DNA of 58,345 bases from CALVGQ01 sp964369385 (lineage in GTDB: Bacteria; Bacillota_I; Bacilli_A; Erysipelotrichales; Erysipelotrichaceae), in contig CAYJEY010000012.1 of the NCBI GenBank assembly GCA_964369385.1, forward strand, positions 1 to 58,345. Direction: 5' to 3'. A program made the translations under genes and the position numbers. Shown here in pieces: positions 42,334 to 50,849 of the stretch; within the stretch, counting starts at the first letter, position 1; each line of letters starts with the position of its first letter. Below the pieces are notes generated by a model, which saw only the letters and a list, made by a program, of their open reading frames with translations, had not been told where the DNA came from and did not search any database.

Positions 42334-43683
42334 TTAGACTAAATATGGAAGTGATATTGTCGCTAAGCTTAGAAAGATTGAATAGCCAAGGATATCTGTT
42401 GCAGCAGTCACAAAGATACTAGAGGCAAGTGCCGGGTCAATGTTGACTTGCTTAAGAATAAAAGGGACACAGTACCCTAGCAAAGTTGCGATAATTAAAT
42501 TGCACATCATCGCAATACCGACCACAAGACCTAAAACAGGATTACCATATATGATTTGACAGCCAATGGCAACTAGTGTTCCTATGCACACCCCACAAGT
42601 CATACCAACACCAAGTTCTTTAAAGAAAATAGGCTTGGCATTTTTTAAGGTAAGCTCACCTAAGGCAATACCACGAACAGTAAGTGTGAGCGCTTGAGTT
42701 CCAGCATTTCCACCAAGACCGGCAATAATGGGAGTGATGGCAGCTAGAATTATGATTTGGTCTAAGGTTGCCGAAAAGTATGAGACAACAGTTCCAGTAA
42801 GTGAAGCTGTAAATACATTGACAGTGAGCCATGGTAAGCGGGATTTGATTGAGGCAAGTAAATTACCATCTACTTTTTCTTCTTCATCTAACCCAGCTAA
42901 ACGATGGATATCTTCTGTTGTTTCTTCATGGATAATATCGATGACATCATCAATTGTGATGACACCGCGAATGACATCGTCATCATCGACAACAGGCAAC
43001 ATTAAATAATCATATTTGGCAAAAACGCGGGCAACTTCTTCCTGGTCATCATCGACATGAACATAGGTTACATTTGTATTTGTAATATCATGAATGCATG
43101 TATCGAAATTACTAGCGACAATGTCACGTAATGAGACAACGCCTTTTAAATGGCCGGGTTTATCAATCACATAGAGATAATAAGCCATTTCTGCTTCGTG
43201 TACTACACTGTGTAAATATTCTAATGTTTTAAGAATTGTTTTATTTTCACGGATACTAATGAATTCAGTTGCCATCATGGCACCAGCACTATCCTTTTTA
43301 TAAGAGAGAAGTTCTGTAACTTCTGCACGATCTTCTTGAGACATCTTGTCTAAGACATCTTTTTTCTCTTTTTCATCCAAGTTTGACACGAGTCCGGTAA
43401 TTTCATCACTGGACATTTCATTTAAGATGCCACGTTGGCGTAAATCGGAGAAGTGATTTAAAATATCTATTTTATCTTCATCTTCTTCAAAGTCAATCAA
43501 TTCGGCGATTGTTTCATTATCTAAGCGATCAAGTAGTTTTTCTACTTCTTCAGGAAATTCATGAAGGACAGTTAAAATATCAACGGGATGAATAAATTCT
43601 AAGGCTTCTTGTAGAGCAATATCATCAGCTTGAAGAAGTATTTCCTTGATGCGATTTACATCGATTGTTTTAGCTTGTTTCAT
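42334..43683 (-). CDS. mgtE: MgtE family magnesium transporter
   Basis: A 449 aa Mg2+ channel. A cytoplasmic N domain of helical repeats (about 1-130) is followed by two CBS domains (about 135-255; AGAMMATEFI and LPVVDDDDVIRGVITIDDVIDIIHEET) that sense Mg2+, a linking helix and five membrane helices. Pore motifs are PIIAGLGGNAGTQ and DPALASSIFVTAATDILGY. AGGTGATTTC precedes the ATG. The 85-nt upstream gap is too short for an M-box riboswitch, so gating through the CBS domains is the visible control. Confidence 0.95.
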   Translation of the reverse strand: MKQAKTIDVNRIKEILLQADDIALQEALEFIHPVDILTVLHEFPEEVEKLLDRLDNETIAELIDFEEDEDKIDILNHFSDLRQRGILNEMSSDEITGLVSNLDEKEKKDVLDKMSQEDRAEVTELLSYKKDSAGAMMATEFISIRENKTILKTLEYLHSVVHEAEMAYYLYVIDKPGHLKGVVSLRDIVASNFDTCIHDITNTNVTYVHVDDDQEEVARVFAKYDYLMLPVVDDDDVIRGVITIDDVIDIIHEETTEDIHRLAGLDEEEKVDGNLLASIKSRLPWLTVNVFTASLTGTVVSYFSATLDQIIILAAITPIIAGLGGNAGTQALTLTVRGIALGELTLKNAKPIFFKELGVGMTCGVCIGTLVAIGCQIIYGNPVLGLVVGIAMMCNLIIATLLGYCVPFILKQVNIDPALASSIFVTAATDILGYSIFLSLATISLPYLV

Positions 43684-43726
43684 GAAATCACCTACTCTCT
43701 TAACTTATTATACTGAATCGCAAACG

Positions 43727-43750
43727 AAAAAAAAGACTTTTCAGTCTTTT
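43727..43750 (-). terminator. queH operon terminator
   Basis: On the minus strand the stem AAAAGACT/AGTCTTTT is closed by a GAAA tetraloop and followed by a T-run. Confidence 0.85.
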
Positions 43751-43768
43751 TAACTTAAAAGATACAAA

Positions 43769-44404
43769 CTAATCCTGATCTTTTGACTTAAGGTAAGAAT
43801 AGATACAACCACAATAAGATTGCCGATACATATTGAATGCTTTCGCAATTTCATTGGCTTTGAGTATTCCGTTGTCTTTTTTAAAATCAGAGAAAAAGTA
43901 CTTCACATTTGGAAATTGATTTTGCAAGTCTTTTCCTATTTGATTTAGATGTTGGGAATCTTTTTGTCTAGAGATGCTCATCACCGTTGTATAATAATCA
44001 AAATGATGTTCGCTAGCATACTTAAATCCCTCTTGCATTCGTTTACGATAGCACAAGTCACAACGCTTTCCGCGCTCTGGTTCATTGGCAAAAGGGGCGA
44101 GATGCTTAGTATAATTCTCGTTATCGTAAGGTGTAATCACAATTTGAATGGGATGAGAATCATGTTGGTTGTGGTGATCAATGTAGTGCAATAATTCTTG
44201 TTTACGACGTTCATATTCGCTCATTGGGTAGATATTTGAATTATTAAACATCACAGTAATATCAAATACTTCACTTAACTCTCGTAAAGGATGGCATCCA
44301 CATATTGCGCAACAGGTATGAATTAGTAATTTTGCACGTTTTTCTTGAGATTGAAGTTTGTCTATTTCTTCTAAGGCCAAAAGATGATAGTTAGTTTTCA
44401 TCAT
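43769..44404 (-). CDS. queH: Epoxyqueuosine reductase QueH
   Basis: A 211 aa enzyme reducing epoxyqueuosine to queuosine in tRNA, the last step of the pathway. It carries the DUF208/QueH cysteines C31-C32-C35-C37 (HTCCAICGCHP), C115 and C118 (GKRCDLCYRKR) and a C-terminal CGC (QSYCGCIYS), which bind a [4Fe-4S] cluster and iron. This family replaces QueG in many Firmicutes. It is the third gene of tgt-queA-queH and overlaps queA by 14 nt. Confidence 0.92.
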   Translation of the reverse strand: MMKTNYHLLALEEIDKLQSQEKRAKLLIHTCCAICGCHPLRELSEVFDITVMFNNSNIYPMSEYERRKQELLHYIDHHNQHDSHPIQIVITPYDNENYTKHLAPFANEPERGKRCDLCYRKRMQEGFKYASEHHFDYYTTVMSISRQKDSQHLNQIGKDLQNQFPNVKYFFSDFKKDNGILKANEIAKAFNMYRQSYCGCIYSYLKSKDQD

Positions 44405-45425
44405 GAATTAACATCGCATCGCCAAAAGAGAAAAATCGATATTGTTGTTCAATAGCTTGAGTATAAGCGTTCATGATGTACTCTTTTGAGGCAAGTGCAC
44501 TCACTAACATCACTAAAGTTGACTTAGGCAAATGGAAGTTTGTGATTAAACCATCAACTGCTTTAAAGTTATATCCTGGATATATGAAGATGTCTGTCAT
44601 ACCACTACATGCTTCAAATCGATCCTCAAAGCGTGTTGCAACTGCTTCTAGTGTTCGAGCACTCGTCGTTCCAATCGCAAAGATACGACGTTTTTGTGCT
44701 AAGGCAAGATTTAGCTCTTTGGCCGCATGTTCATCGATTTCATAAGCTTCAGAATGCATAACATGTTCACTCACATTATCCACATCCATAGGCTTAAATG
44801 TGCCAAGTCCAACATGCAATGTCACATCTACAATGTGTACTCCTTTTTTACTTAGTTGATTAAAAATTTCTTGTGTGAAATGTAATCCAGCAGTAGGCGC
44901 AGCCGCAGAACCATCTACTTTAGAGTAGACTGTTTGGTAACGTTCTTTATCTTCGAGTTTTTCATGGATATAGGGAGGAAGAGGGATGTTTCCAAGTTCC
45001 TCTAGTATTTCCATGAAAATTCCTTCATAAATCATTTCAAATTTGCGTAACCCTTTTTCTAAGATTTCGATACAACGAGCACGTAGCAATCCATCGCCAA
45101 AAGAGACAATTGTTCCCAATTTTACAACTTTTGCGTTCCCTACTAAGCATTCCCAAATATCTGTGTTTTGCTTAAGTAAAAGTAGTTCCACTCGTGCACC
45201 TGTTTCTTCTTTTGTGCCAAATAAGCGAGCAGGAATGACACGTGTGTTGTTTCTAACTAAGACGTCACCAGCTTTGAAATAATCAAGGATATCAAAAAAG
45301 TGACGATGTTTGATCTCACCGGTGTGTTTATTTAAGACTAGTAGTCGTGATTGTGTACGATCTACAAGTGGCACTTGAGCAATGAGCTCAGGTGGTAATT
45401 CATAATTAAAATCACTTGCTTTCAT
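44391..45425 (-). CDS. queA: S-adenosylmethionine:tRNA ribosyltransferase-isomerase QueA
   Basis: A 344 aa enzyme that transfers ribose from SAM to preQ1-tRNA to make epoxyqueuosine. Characteristic blocks are ELPPELIAQVPL at the N-terminus, NNTRVIPARLFG, GSAAAPTAGLHFT and VGLGTFKPMDV. The ATG at 45425 is 1 nt after the tgt stop and follows GAGG; the 32 codons of the longer reading lie in tgt and are rejected. It acts between Tgt and QueH in one operon. Confidence 0.95.
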   Translation of the reverse strand: MKASDFNYELPPELIAQVPLVDRTQSRLLVLNKHTGEIKHRHFFDILDYFKAGDVLVRNNTRVIPARLFGTKEETGARVELLLLKQNTDIWECLVGNAKVVKLGTIVSFGDGLLRARCIEILEKGLRKFEMIYEGIFMEILEELGNIPLPPYIHEKLEDKERYQTVYSKVDGSAAAPTAGLHFTQEIFNQLSKKGVHIVDVTLHVGLGTFKPMDVDNVSEHVMHSEAYEIDEHAAKELNLALAQKRRIFAIGTTSARTLEAVATRFEDRFEACSGMTDIFIYPGYNFKAVDGLITNFHLPKSTLVMLVSALASKEYIMNAYTQAIEQQYRFFSFGDAMLIHDEN

Positions 45426-45426
45426 A

Positions 45427-46554
45427 TTAAAAACCTCGCTCATCAAAGCCCATGGCTGCAAGGGTTTCTTTTTTAAAGTCACCAAAGCGGTTTTCTTTGA
45501 TGGCAAGACGAGCTTCTTCACAAAGTCGAATTAAATAGCGTAGGTTATGAATTGACATTAAACGATTAGCTAAACCTTCGTTGCAACGATGAAGATGACG
45601 TAAATAAGCACGTGTGTGGTTTTTACAACATTCGCAGTCACAGTTTGGATCTAATGGTGTAAAGTCATATTCAAATTCTTTTCGTTTGATGTTGATGCGA
45701 CCAACCGAAGTCATACATGTTCCATGCCTTGCGATGCGTGTAGGCAATACGCAATCCATCATGTCTACTCCACGCTCAATTGCTTCAAGAATATCATTGA
45801 CAGCTCCAACACCCATTAAGTATCTTGGTTTATCTTCTGGTAAATACTTGATTGAGTAGTCAATCATGCGGCACATTGTCTCTTTATCTTCACCAACACT
45901 TGTACCACCAATTGAATAACCATCAAAATCCATCTTCACTAGTTCCTCAGCGCAATGGGCACGTAAGTCTTCATAGTGTCCACCCTGTACGATACCAAAA
46001 AGGGCTTGATCATCGCGTTGGTGTGCATCTTTACCTCGTTTTGCCCAGCGTAGAGTGCGCTCTACACTGTTTTTTACATAATCATATGTAGCAGGGAATG
46101 GGATACATTCATCAAAAGACATGATGATATCTGCCCCAATCTTGTTTTGAACTTGAATTGAAATTTCAGGAGACATAAACAAAGAACGGCCATCTAAATG
46201 ACTTTTAAAAGTTACACCATCTTCATTAATTTTACGGCTATCTGATAGCGAGAAGACCTGAAATCCACCACTATCTGTCAGCATTGGTCCATCATAACTC
46301 ATAAACTTTTGGACACCACCAGCTGCCGCAACAACTTCTTCTCCAGGTCTTAACCACAGATGATAAGTATTAGCAAGAATAACTCCTGAGTTGATTGCTT
46401 TGATATCAGCAGGAGATAGGAATTTTACGCTTGCAAGTGTTCCTACAGGCATAAACATAGGTGTTTCAACGACACCGTGCGGGGTATGTAATAAACCAGT
46501 TCTTGCGCCAGTTTGTTCACATACGTGAGTACATTCATAATAAAATTTTTTCAT
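45427..46554 (-). CDS. tgt: tRNA-guanine transglycosylase Tgt
   Basis: A 375 aa enzyme that swaps guanine-34 of GUN-anticodon tRNAs for preQ1. Active-site blocks include MLTDSGGFQVFSL, GIVQGGHYEDLR and DCVLPTRIARHGT. The zinc site is CDCECC with the later His in SIHNL. I use the ATG at 46554 after GGTGA; the longer start at 46599 lies upstream of the TACAAT -10 box and would not be transcribed. It is the first gene of the queuosine operon; preQ1 synthesis genes are not in the window. Confidence 0.95.
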   Translation of the reverse strand: MKKFYYECTHVCEQTGARTGLLHTPHGVVETPMFMPVGTLASVKFLSPADIKAINSGVILANTYHLWLRPGEEVVAAAGGVQKFMSYDGPMLTDSGGFQVFSLSDSRKINEDGVTFKSHLDGRSLFMSPEISIQVQNKIGADIIMSFDECIPFPATYDYVKNSVERTLRWAKRGKDAHQRDDQALFGIVQGGHYEDLRAHCAEELVKMDFDGYSIGGTSVGEDKETMCRMIDYSIKYLPEDKPRYLMGVGAVNDILEAIERGVDMMDCVLPTRIARHGTCMTSVGRINIKRKEFEYDFTPLDPNCDCECCKNHTRAYLRHLHRCNEGLANRLMSIHNLRYLIRLCEEARLAIKENRFGDFKKETLAAMGFDERGF

Positions 46555-46570
46555 ATTTTTCACCGATAGT

Positions 46571-46579
46571 ATTGTACCA
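46571..46579 (-). promoter_or_regulatory. Extended -10 promoter of tgt operon
   Basis: On the minus strand TGGTACAAT (TGn plus TACAAT) lies 17 nt before the tgt ATG. The -35 region is weak. Confidence 0.6.
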
Positions 46580-46642
46580 CAAATTTTGACATCTTTCATC
46601 GTTTGTCTTCATTTATGATTGTTTTAGCTAGAAAGAGGTTAT

Positions 46643-46834
46643 ATGAATAGAAAAATTCAAATATATCGTCTCTATTATTTATGTTATATGAAGGCAAGAG
46701 AATCATCACAACATGAATATTTAAGGGAACCGCTATTGCAAATATTACATGAACTAAAACTTCAAAAATTAATGTTATCTCAAAAAGATGTGCAATGGGC
46801 ACAAGATTTTTTGCATGGAAAATATGATTATTGA
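46643..46834 (+). CDS. Small protein of unknown function (63 aa)
   Basis: A 63-codon frame beginning MNRKIQIYRLYYLCYMKARE with AGAAAGAGG 5 nt before the ATG. It is basic at the N-terminus, helical, with no membrane segment or known motif. It lies between the divergent tgt operon and the TVP38 gene. The strong ribosome binding site and the lack of any other gene support it as real. Confidence 0.5.
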   Translation: MNRKIQIYRLYYLCYMKARESSQHEYLREPLLQILHELKLQKLMLSQKDVQWAQDFLHGKYDY

Positions 46835-46882
46835 CATCAGTGTTAAAAGGGCATAATATCATAATAAAGAGTAGGACTAATT

Positions 46883-47509
46883 ATGAAAAAAATCGTTTTA
46901 TTAATTGCCTTAGTTATCGTTATTGTATTAGCTCAACTACAATTAGATGTGAATGAAGTGATGCATTGGTTAGAATCATTTTCTAATGAGCCGAGTGCAC
47001 CACTTGTTTTTGTATTGATTTATGTTGTTTTATCGATTGTGATGGTGCCAGGATCAGTTTTGATGCTATTGTCAGCAACCTTGTTTGGATTTGGTGGAGG
47101 TTTTCTCTATGCTACTATCGGAGCTAATATGGCCTGTCAAATTACTTATCGATTATCAAAAATGATGGGGCAAGATATAATATTGAAATGGATAAAGCCC
47201 GGAAGTTTTATTGATACGGCGCACACCAAAGCAAGTGAAAATGGCTTTTTGTTTATTACAATTTGTCGAATGATTCCCGTTTTTCCATTTGCTGTAGTCA
47301 ATTATGTACCAGCTTTAATTGGAATAAAACATAAAGATTATACTTTAGGAAGTTTTGTAGGAATGTTACCTGGCACATTTTTATATGTGTTATTGGGATA
47401 TGGTATTCAGCATATGCAAGAAGACCCTAGTGTCATATGGGGAAGTCTTGTTTTAGTAGTTTTGTTTCTAGTCATTATCATTCAAGTTAAAAAACATTAT
47501 TTTAAATAA
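46883..47509 (+). CDS. TVP38/TMEM64 family membrane protein
   Basis: A 208 aa protein with about five membrane helices. The family (SNARE-associated/VTT domain, DedA-related) is recognised by FVLIYVVLSIVMVPGSVLMLLSATLFGFGGG being split across helices, GANMACQITYRLSK, FITICRMIPVFPFAVVNYV and the GMLPGTFLYVLLG motif. Members are linked to lipid scrambling or envelope integrity. The ATG follows GAGTAGGA. It is a single gene followed by a small membrane-protein gene. Confidence 0.85.
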   Translation: MKKIVLLIALVIVIVLAQLQLDVNEVMHWLESFSNEPSAPLVFVLIYVVLSIVMVPGSVLMLLSATLFGFGGGFLYATIGANMACQITYRLSKMMGQDIILKWIKPGSFIDTAHTKASENGFLFITICRMIPVFPFAVVNYVPALIGIKHKDYTLGSFVGMLPGTFLYVLLGYGIQHMQEDPSVIWGSLVLVVLFLVIIIQVKKHYFK

Positions 47510-47593
47510 GTAGGTTAGTTTGATTTTTTTGATATAAAGAAAGATGTGCGTTCAATTTTGTTATGTGGTAAAATAATAGTTGAGGTGTATAAA

Positions 47594-48049
47594 ATGCGAT
47601 CAAAAGAGCTTAAAATTTATAACATACCAAAAGAAAATTTACCACTACATACAATGGGGGTGAAACCACGACAGGCAATCCTTTTTTTCTTGTTAGTGGG
47701 AATAGGGATTACGGCATTTTATCCAATGTACATGACTCTTGGATTAAGTTTTATTGCTGTTTGCTTATTTGCACTTGTCGCAATGCCCGATCGACGCTTA
47801 TTAGATATTTATGAATCATTTATAATTATCTACGACAGTCGAATATTAAATATGTGCTATTGTATATATTGGGAAGATATTTTAACATGGCAATATATTC
47901 GAAAAGTAGAAGGAGACCAACTTCAACTTGAACTTGTTGATGGACAATTGGTGACATGTGATGCATATCGCAGTCGAAAGTTGTTTTTATATCTACAAAC
48001 ATTAGCTAGAGGAAAAGAAAAGAAAGTCATTCGTAAACGTTCTAAATAG
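47594..48049 (+). CDS. Small membrane protein of unknown function, PH-like C-domain possible
   Basis: A 151 aa protein with two membrane helices (about 29-48 and 50-65) followed by a beta-rich domain (YESFIIIYDSRILN, YWEDILTWQYIRKVE) that resembles a bacterial PH-like fold. I start at 47594, which has GAGGTG upstream, and not at the earlier in-frame codon at 47546. The amidase gene follows after 17 nt. No function assigned. Confidence 0.6.
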   Translation: MRSKELKIYNIPKENLPLHTMGVKPRQAILFFLLVGIGITAFYPMYMTLGLSFIAVCLFALVAMPDRRLLDIYESFIIIYDSRILNMCYCIYWEDILTWQYIRKVEGDQLQLELVDGQLVTCDAYRSRKLFLYLQTLARGKEKKVIRKRSK

Positions 48050-48066
48050 TATTGGGGGTTGGCAGT

Positions 48067-48726
48067 ATGGCAACAAAACGAAGATTAAAGCTTAAAAAAA
48101 ATGCAAAAAGGAAACTAGTTCTAATTGCTGGATTATCAAGCTGCATTCTTCTTTTATCTTTATGTGCCATGTTTTTTGTGGATCAGCGCACATATGTAGA
48201 TGAAGGTGTCGAGTTAAGTGATGTTATGGGGATTCCTGTTCATCATGAATATGTTCCAGAAACATATCAAAAACGACCAATGATTTTACGTGAAATTCGT
48301 TATATTGTCATTCATGAAACAGACAATGTCGAAGAGAGTGCAGATGCACATAATCACTCACTCTATATCACAAGTAATTCAACGGATATTAATTCGTGGC
48401 ATTACACAGTTGATGATCACAGTATTTATCATCACATTCCAGATGAAGAAGTGGCGTGGCATGCAGGAGATCAACTTACTGAGCATGGTGGAAATCATAG
48501 TGGGGTTGGTATCGAAATGTGTGTTAATGAAGGTGGAGATTTTGCCAAAACAATGGACAACACCGCAAAGTTGACGGCAACGTTGTTACATGAATATAAT
48601 TTGGGAGTGAATGATGTTAAACGTCATTATGATTTTTCAGGAAAGCTATGCCCTGCACATTTAATTGAAGAGAGTGAATGGGAAGCTTTTTTAGTGTTAG
48701 TAAGTAAGTATTATGAAATGATTTAA
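48067..48726 (+). CDS. Membrane-anchored N-acetylmuramoyl-L-alanine amidase (Amidase_2)
   Basis: A 219 aa protein with a basic N-terminus, a membrane helix (about 17-37) and an Amidase_2/PGRP-type domain. Zinc ligands are H83 (VIHETDN), a later His in KRHYDFSG and Cys in LCPAH; WHYTVDDHSIYHHIPDEE and VGIEMCVNEGG complete the site. It cleaves the bond between muramic acid and the stem peptide outside the cell. I use the ATG at 48067 after GGGGGT. Confidence 0.88.
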   Translation: MATKRRLKLKKNAKRKLVLIAGLSSCILLLSLCAMFFVDQRTYVDEGVELSDVMGIPVHHEYVPETYQKRPMILREIRYIVIHETDNVEESADAHNHSLYITSNSTDINSWHYTVDDHSIYHHIPDEEVAWHAGDQLTEHGGNHSGVGIEMCVNEGGDFAKTMDNTAKLTATLLHEYNLGVNDVKRHYDFSGKLCPAHLIEESEWEAFLVLVSKYYEMI

Positions 48727-48738
48727 AAGGAGATTTTT

Positions 48739-49596
48739 ATGAATAAAATTGGATTAGTATTAGAAGGTGGAGGGATGCGTGGAGCATACACTGCTGGAAC
48801 ATTAGCTTGGATGATAGACAATAAAATAGAAGTTGATTATGGAGCAGGAATTTCTGCAGGAGCAATGAACTTATGTTTATATTTCATGAAAGATACGAAG
48901 TTGTTGTATGACATTACAGTAGTTCATACATCAGATAAGCGTAATGTTGGATTGACCCCCTTGTTTAAAGAAGGTCGTTATGTGGGGTATGACTATATGT
49001 TTGATGACTTGCTTTTAAAACAAATTAAGTTGGATTGCTCAAGCTTACGCACAAATCATGCTCCACTTGAAATGGGACTTTATAATATGAATACATGTGA
49101 TATTGAATATTATGGATCAAATGCATTGGATGATCATTTGCGATTACTAAAGGCATCTTGTACATTACCAATTGCAGGCCGCATCGTAGATGTGCAAGGG
49201 AAACCGATGCTGGATGGTGGAATTAAAGTAATGATTCCAATTGAGCGAGCAATTGAAAAAGGTTGTACTAAAAATATTGTTATTATTACAAAGCCAGAAG
49301 GTTATGTAAGAAAGCCGGCAAGTGGATTTATGCGTTGGTTCATGAATGTAAATTATCCAAAATATCCCAAGATGGTAAATGACTACATTCATCGTCATGA
49401 GCAATATGAAAGACAAATGGCTATCATTGATCAACAAGTAGAGACTCAACAAGCTTTCTTAGTACGTCCATCGCAAGAGATACCAGTGAAGCGATTTAGT
49501 GGTGATCCAGAGAACTTAAAACGTTTGTTTGAGTTAGGTTATGCAGATATGGAAAGTCGTAAAGAAGAATTGTTGGCTTTCATGAATAAGGGATAA
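48739..49596 (+). CDS. Patatin-like phospholipase (YjjU/RssA type)
   Basis: A 285 aa serine hydrolase with the Ser-Asp dyad: the oxyanion loop GGGMRGAY (10-17), nucleophile S39 in GISAG and D159 in LDGGIKV. It has no signal peptide and is inferred to be a cytoplasmic lipid acyl hydrolase. AAAGGAG precedes the ATG, 12 nt after the amidase gene. The antiporter gene follows after 4 nt, so these probably form one transcript. Confidence 0.9.
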   Translation: MNKIGLVLEGGGMRGAYTAGTLAWMIDNKIEVDYGAGISAGAMNLCLYFMKDTKLLYDITVVHTSDKRNVGLTPLFKEGRYVGYDYMFDDLLLKQIKLDCSSLRTNHAPLEMGLYNMNTCDIEYYGSNALDDHLRLLKASCTLPIAGRIVDVQGKPMLDGGIKVMIPIERAIEKGCTKNIVIITKPEGYVRKPASGFMRWFMNVNYPKYPKMVNDYIHRHEQYERQMAIIDQQVETQQAFLVRPSQEIPVKRFSGDPENLKRLFELGYADMESRKEELLAFMNKG

Positions 49597-49600
49597 AATT

Positions 49601-50779
49601 ATGTTGTTTTCCATTGGACTCATCTTTTTGGGGGGATTAGCATTAGGAAGAATATTCCAAATGTTAAAGTTGCCAAGTTTACTAGGAATGTTAATTGTAG
49701 GAATGATACTTGGCAGTTCTGGTCTAAGCTTGTTAGATGATCAACTTATCGGGATTTCAAGTGAATTACGTGAAATTGCACTCATTATCATTTTGATGCG
49801 TGCAGGATTAAACATGGATTTAGATGCATTGAAGAAATTAGGTAAGCCAGCACTTTACATGTGCTTTGTACCCGCTTGTTTTGAGATTATTGCAGTAACT
49901 TTTTTAGCAAGTTTTTTGTTTCATATTTCTTTAGTGGAAGCAGCACTACTTGGTTGTGTTTTAGCAGCAGTTTCGCCTGCAGTGATTGTTCCACGTATGT
50001 TGAGATGTATTGAACAAAAGGCAGGTGTTAATCGTAATATACCACAGCTTGTTATGGCGGGGGCATCGGTTGATGATGTTTTTGTGATTATTTTATTTGC
50101 TTTATGTTTATCATTAAATTTGGAAGGTAATTTTGAATGGATGAGTCTATTACAATTACCGCTTAGTATTATCATTGGCATTTTGATTGGATTGACTATT
50201 GGTAGTTTACTTTGTTTATGTTTTAAATCAATTCATATGCGTGATTCAAGCAAAATCTTGATCATGTTGTCTATTTCTTTTTTACTTGTAAGTGCAGAAG
50301 ACCAATTAGCTCATGTGCTTGCGTTTTCTAGCTTATTGAGTATTATGGCAATGGGAGTTATGTTAATGAAGAAGTTACCAATTGTTGCCAATCGATGTAG
50401 TTTAAAATTTTCAAAATTATGGGTAGCTGCAGAACTCTGGTTGTTTGTACTTGTTGGGGCAAGTGTAAATATAGAGATAGCATTAGATGCAGGAGGTATG
50501 GCAGTTTTACTTGTAGTGGTTGCTTTAATTGTTAGAAGTATTGGGGTATATTTATCGATAGCTAAACTGAATTTGACACAAAAAGAGCGGATGTTTATTG
50601 TTTTTAGTTACTTACCTAAAGCGACGGTTCAAGCAGCAATAGGTGGTATTGCATTAGCCCATGGTTTAGCAGTAGGTGAATTAATCCTTGCAATTGCCGT
50701 CATTTCGATCTTGTTGAGTGCTCCACTGGGAGCGTTTCTAATTGATCGTACTTATCAAACATGGTTGACAAAGTGTTGA
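49601..50779 (+). CDS. Cation:proton antiporter
   Basis: A 392 aa protein with about 12 membrane helices of the sodium/hydrogen exchanger family. Landmarks are the inverted half LGRIFQMLKLPSLLGMLIVGMILG, LIIILMRAGLNMDLDAL, AAVSPAVIVPRML and the ion-site GASVDDVFVIILF with a paired Asp. It probably exchanges Na+ or K+ for H+. No C-terminal regulatory domain. It is the last gene of the amidase-patatin group. Confidence 0.88.
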   Translation: MLFSIGLIFLGGLALGRIFQMLKLPSLLGMLIVGMILGSSGLSLLDDQLIGISSELREIALIIILMRAGLNMDLDALKKLGKPALYMCFVPACFEIIAVTFLASFLFHISLVEAALLGCVLAAVSPAVIVPRMLRCIEQKAGVNRNIPQLVMAGASVDDVFVIILFALCLSLNLEGNFEWMSLLQLPLSIIIGILIGLTIGSLLCLCFKSIHMRDSSKILIMLSISFLLVSAEDQLAHVLAFSSLLSIMAMGVMLMKKLPIVANRCSLKFSKLWVAAELWLFVLVGASVNIEIALDAGGMAVLLVVVALIVRSIGVYLSIAKLNLTQKERMFIVFSYLPKATVQAAIGGIALAHGLAVGELILAIAVISILLSAPLGAFLIDRTYQTWLTKC

Positions 50780-50849
50780 GAAATCAATACTTTTTTTCTT
50801 TAATAAATTAAAAATGTGCGTATAATAAGATTATTAGACGGAGGATTTT

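Noticed and set aside
43684..43768. M-box magnesium riboswitch upstream of mgtE
   Set aside because: The gap is 85 nt, holds a terminator and a TATAAT box, and has no M-box sequence.
44391..45521. QueA starting at 45521
   Set aside because: The extra 32 codons lie within tgt; the ATG at 45425 has the ribosome binding site and the family-typical start.
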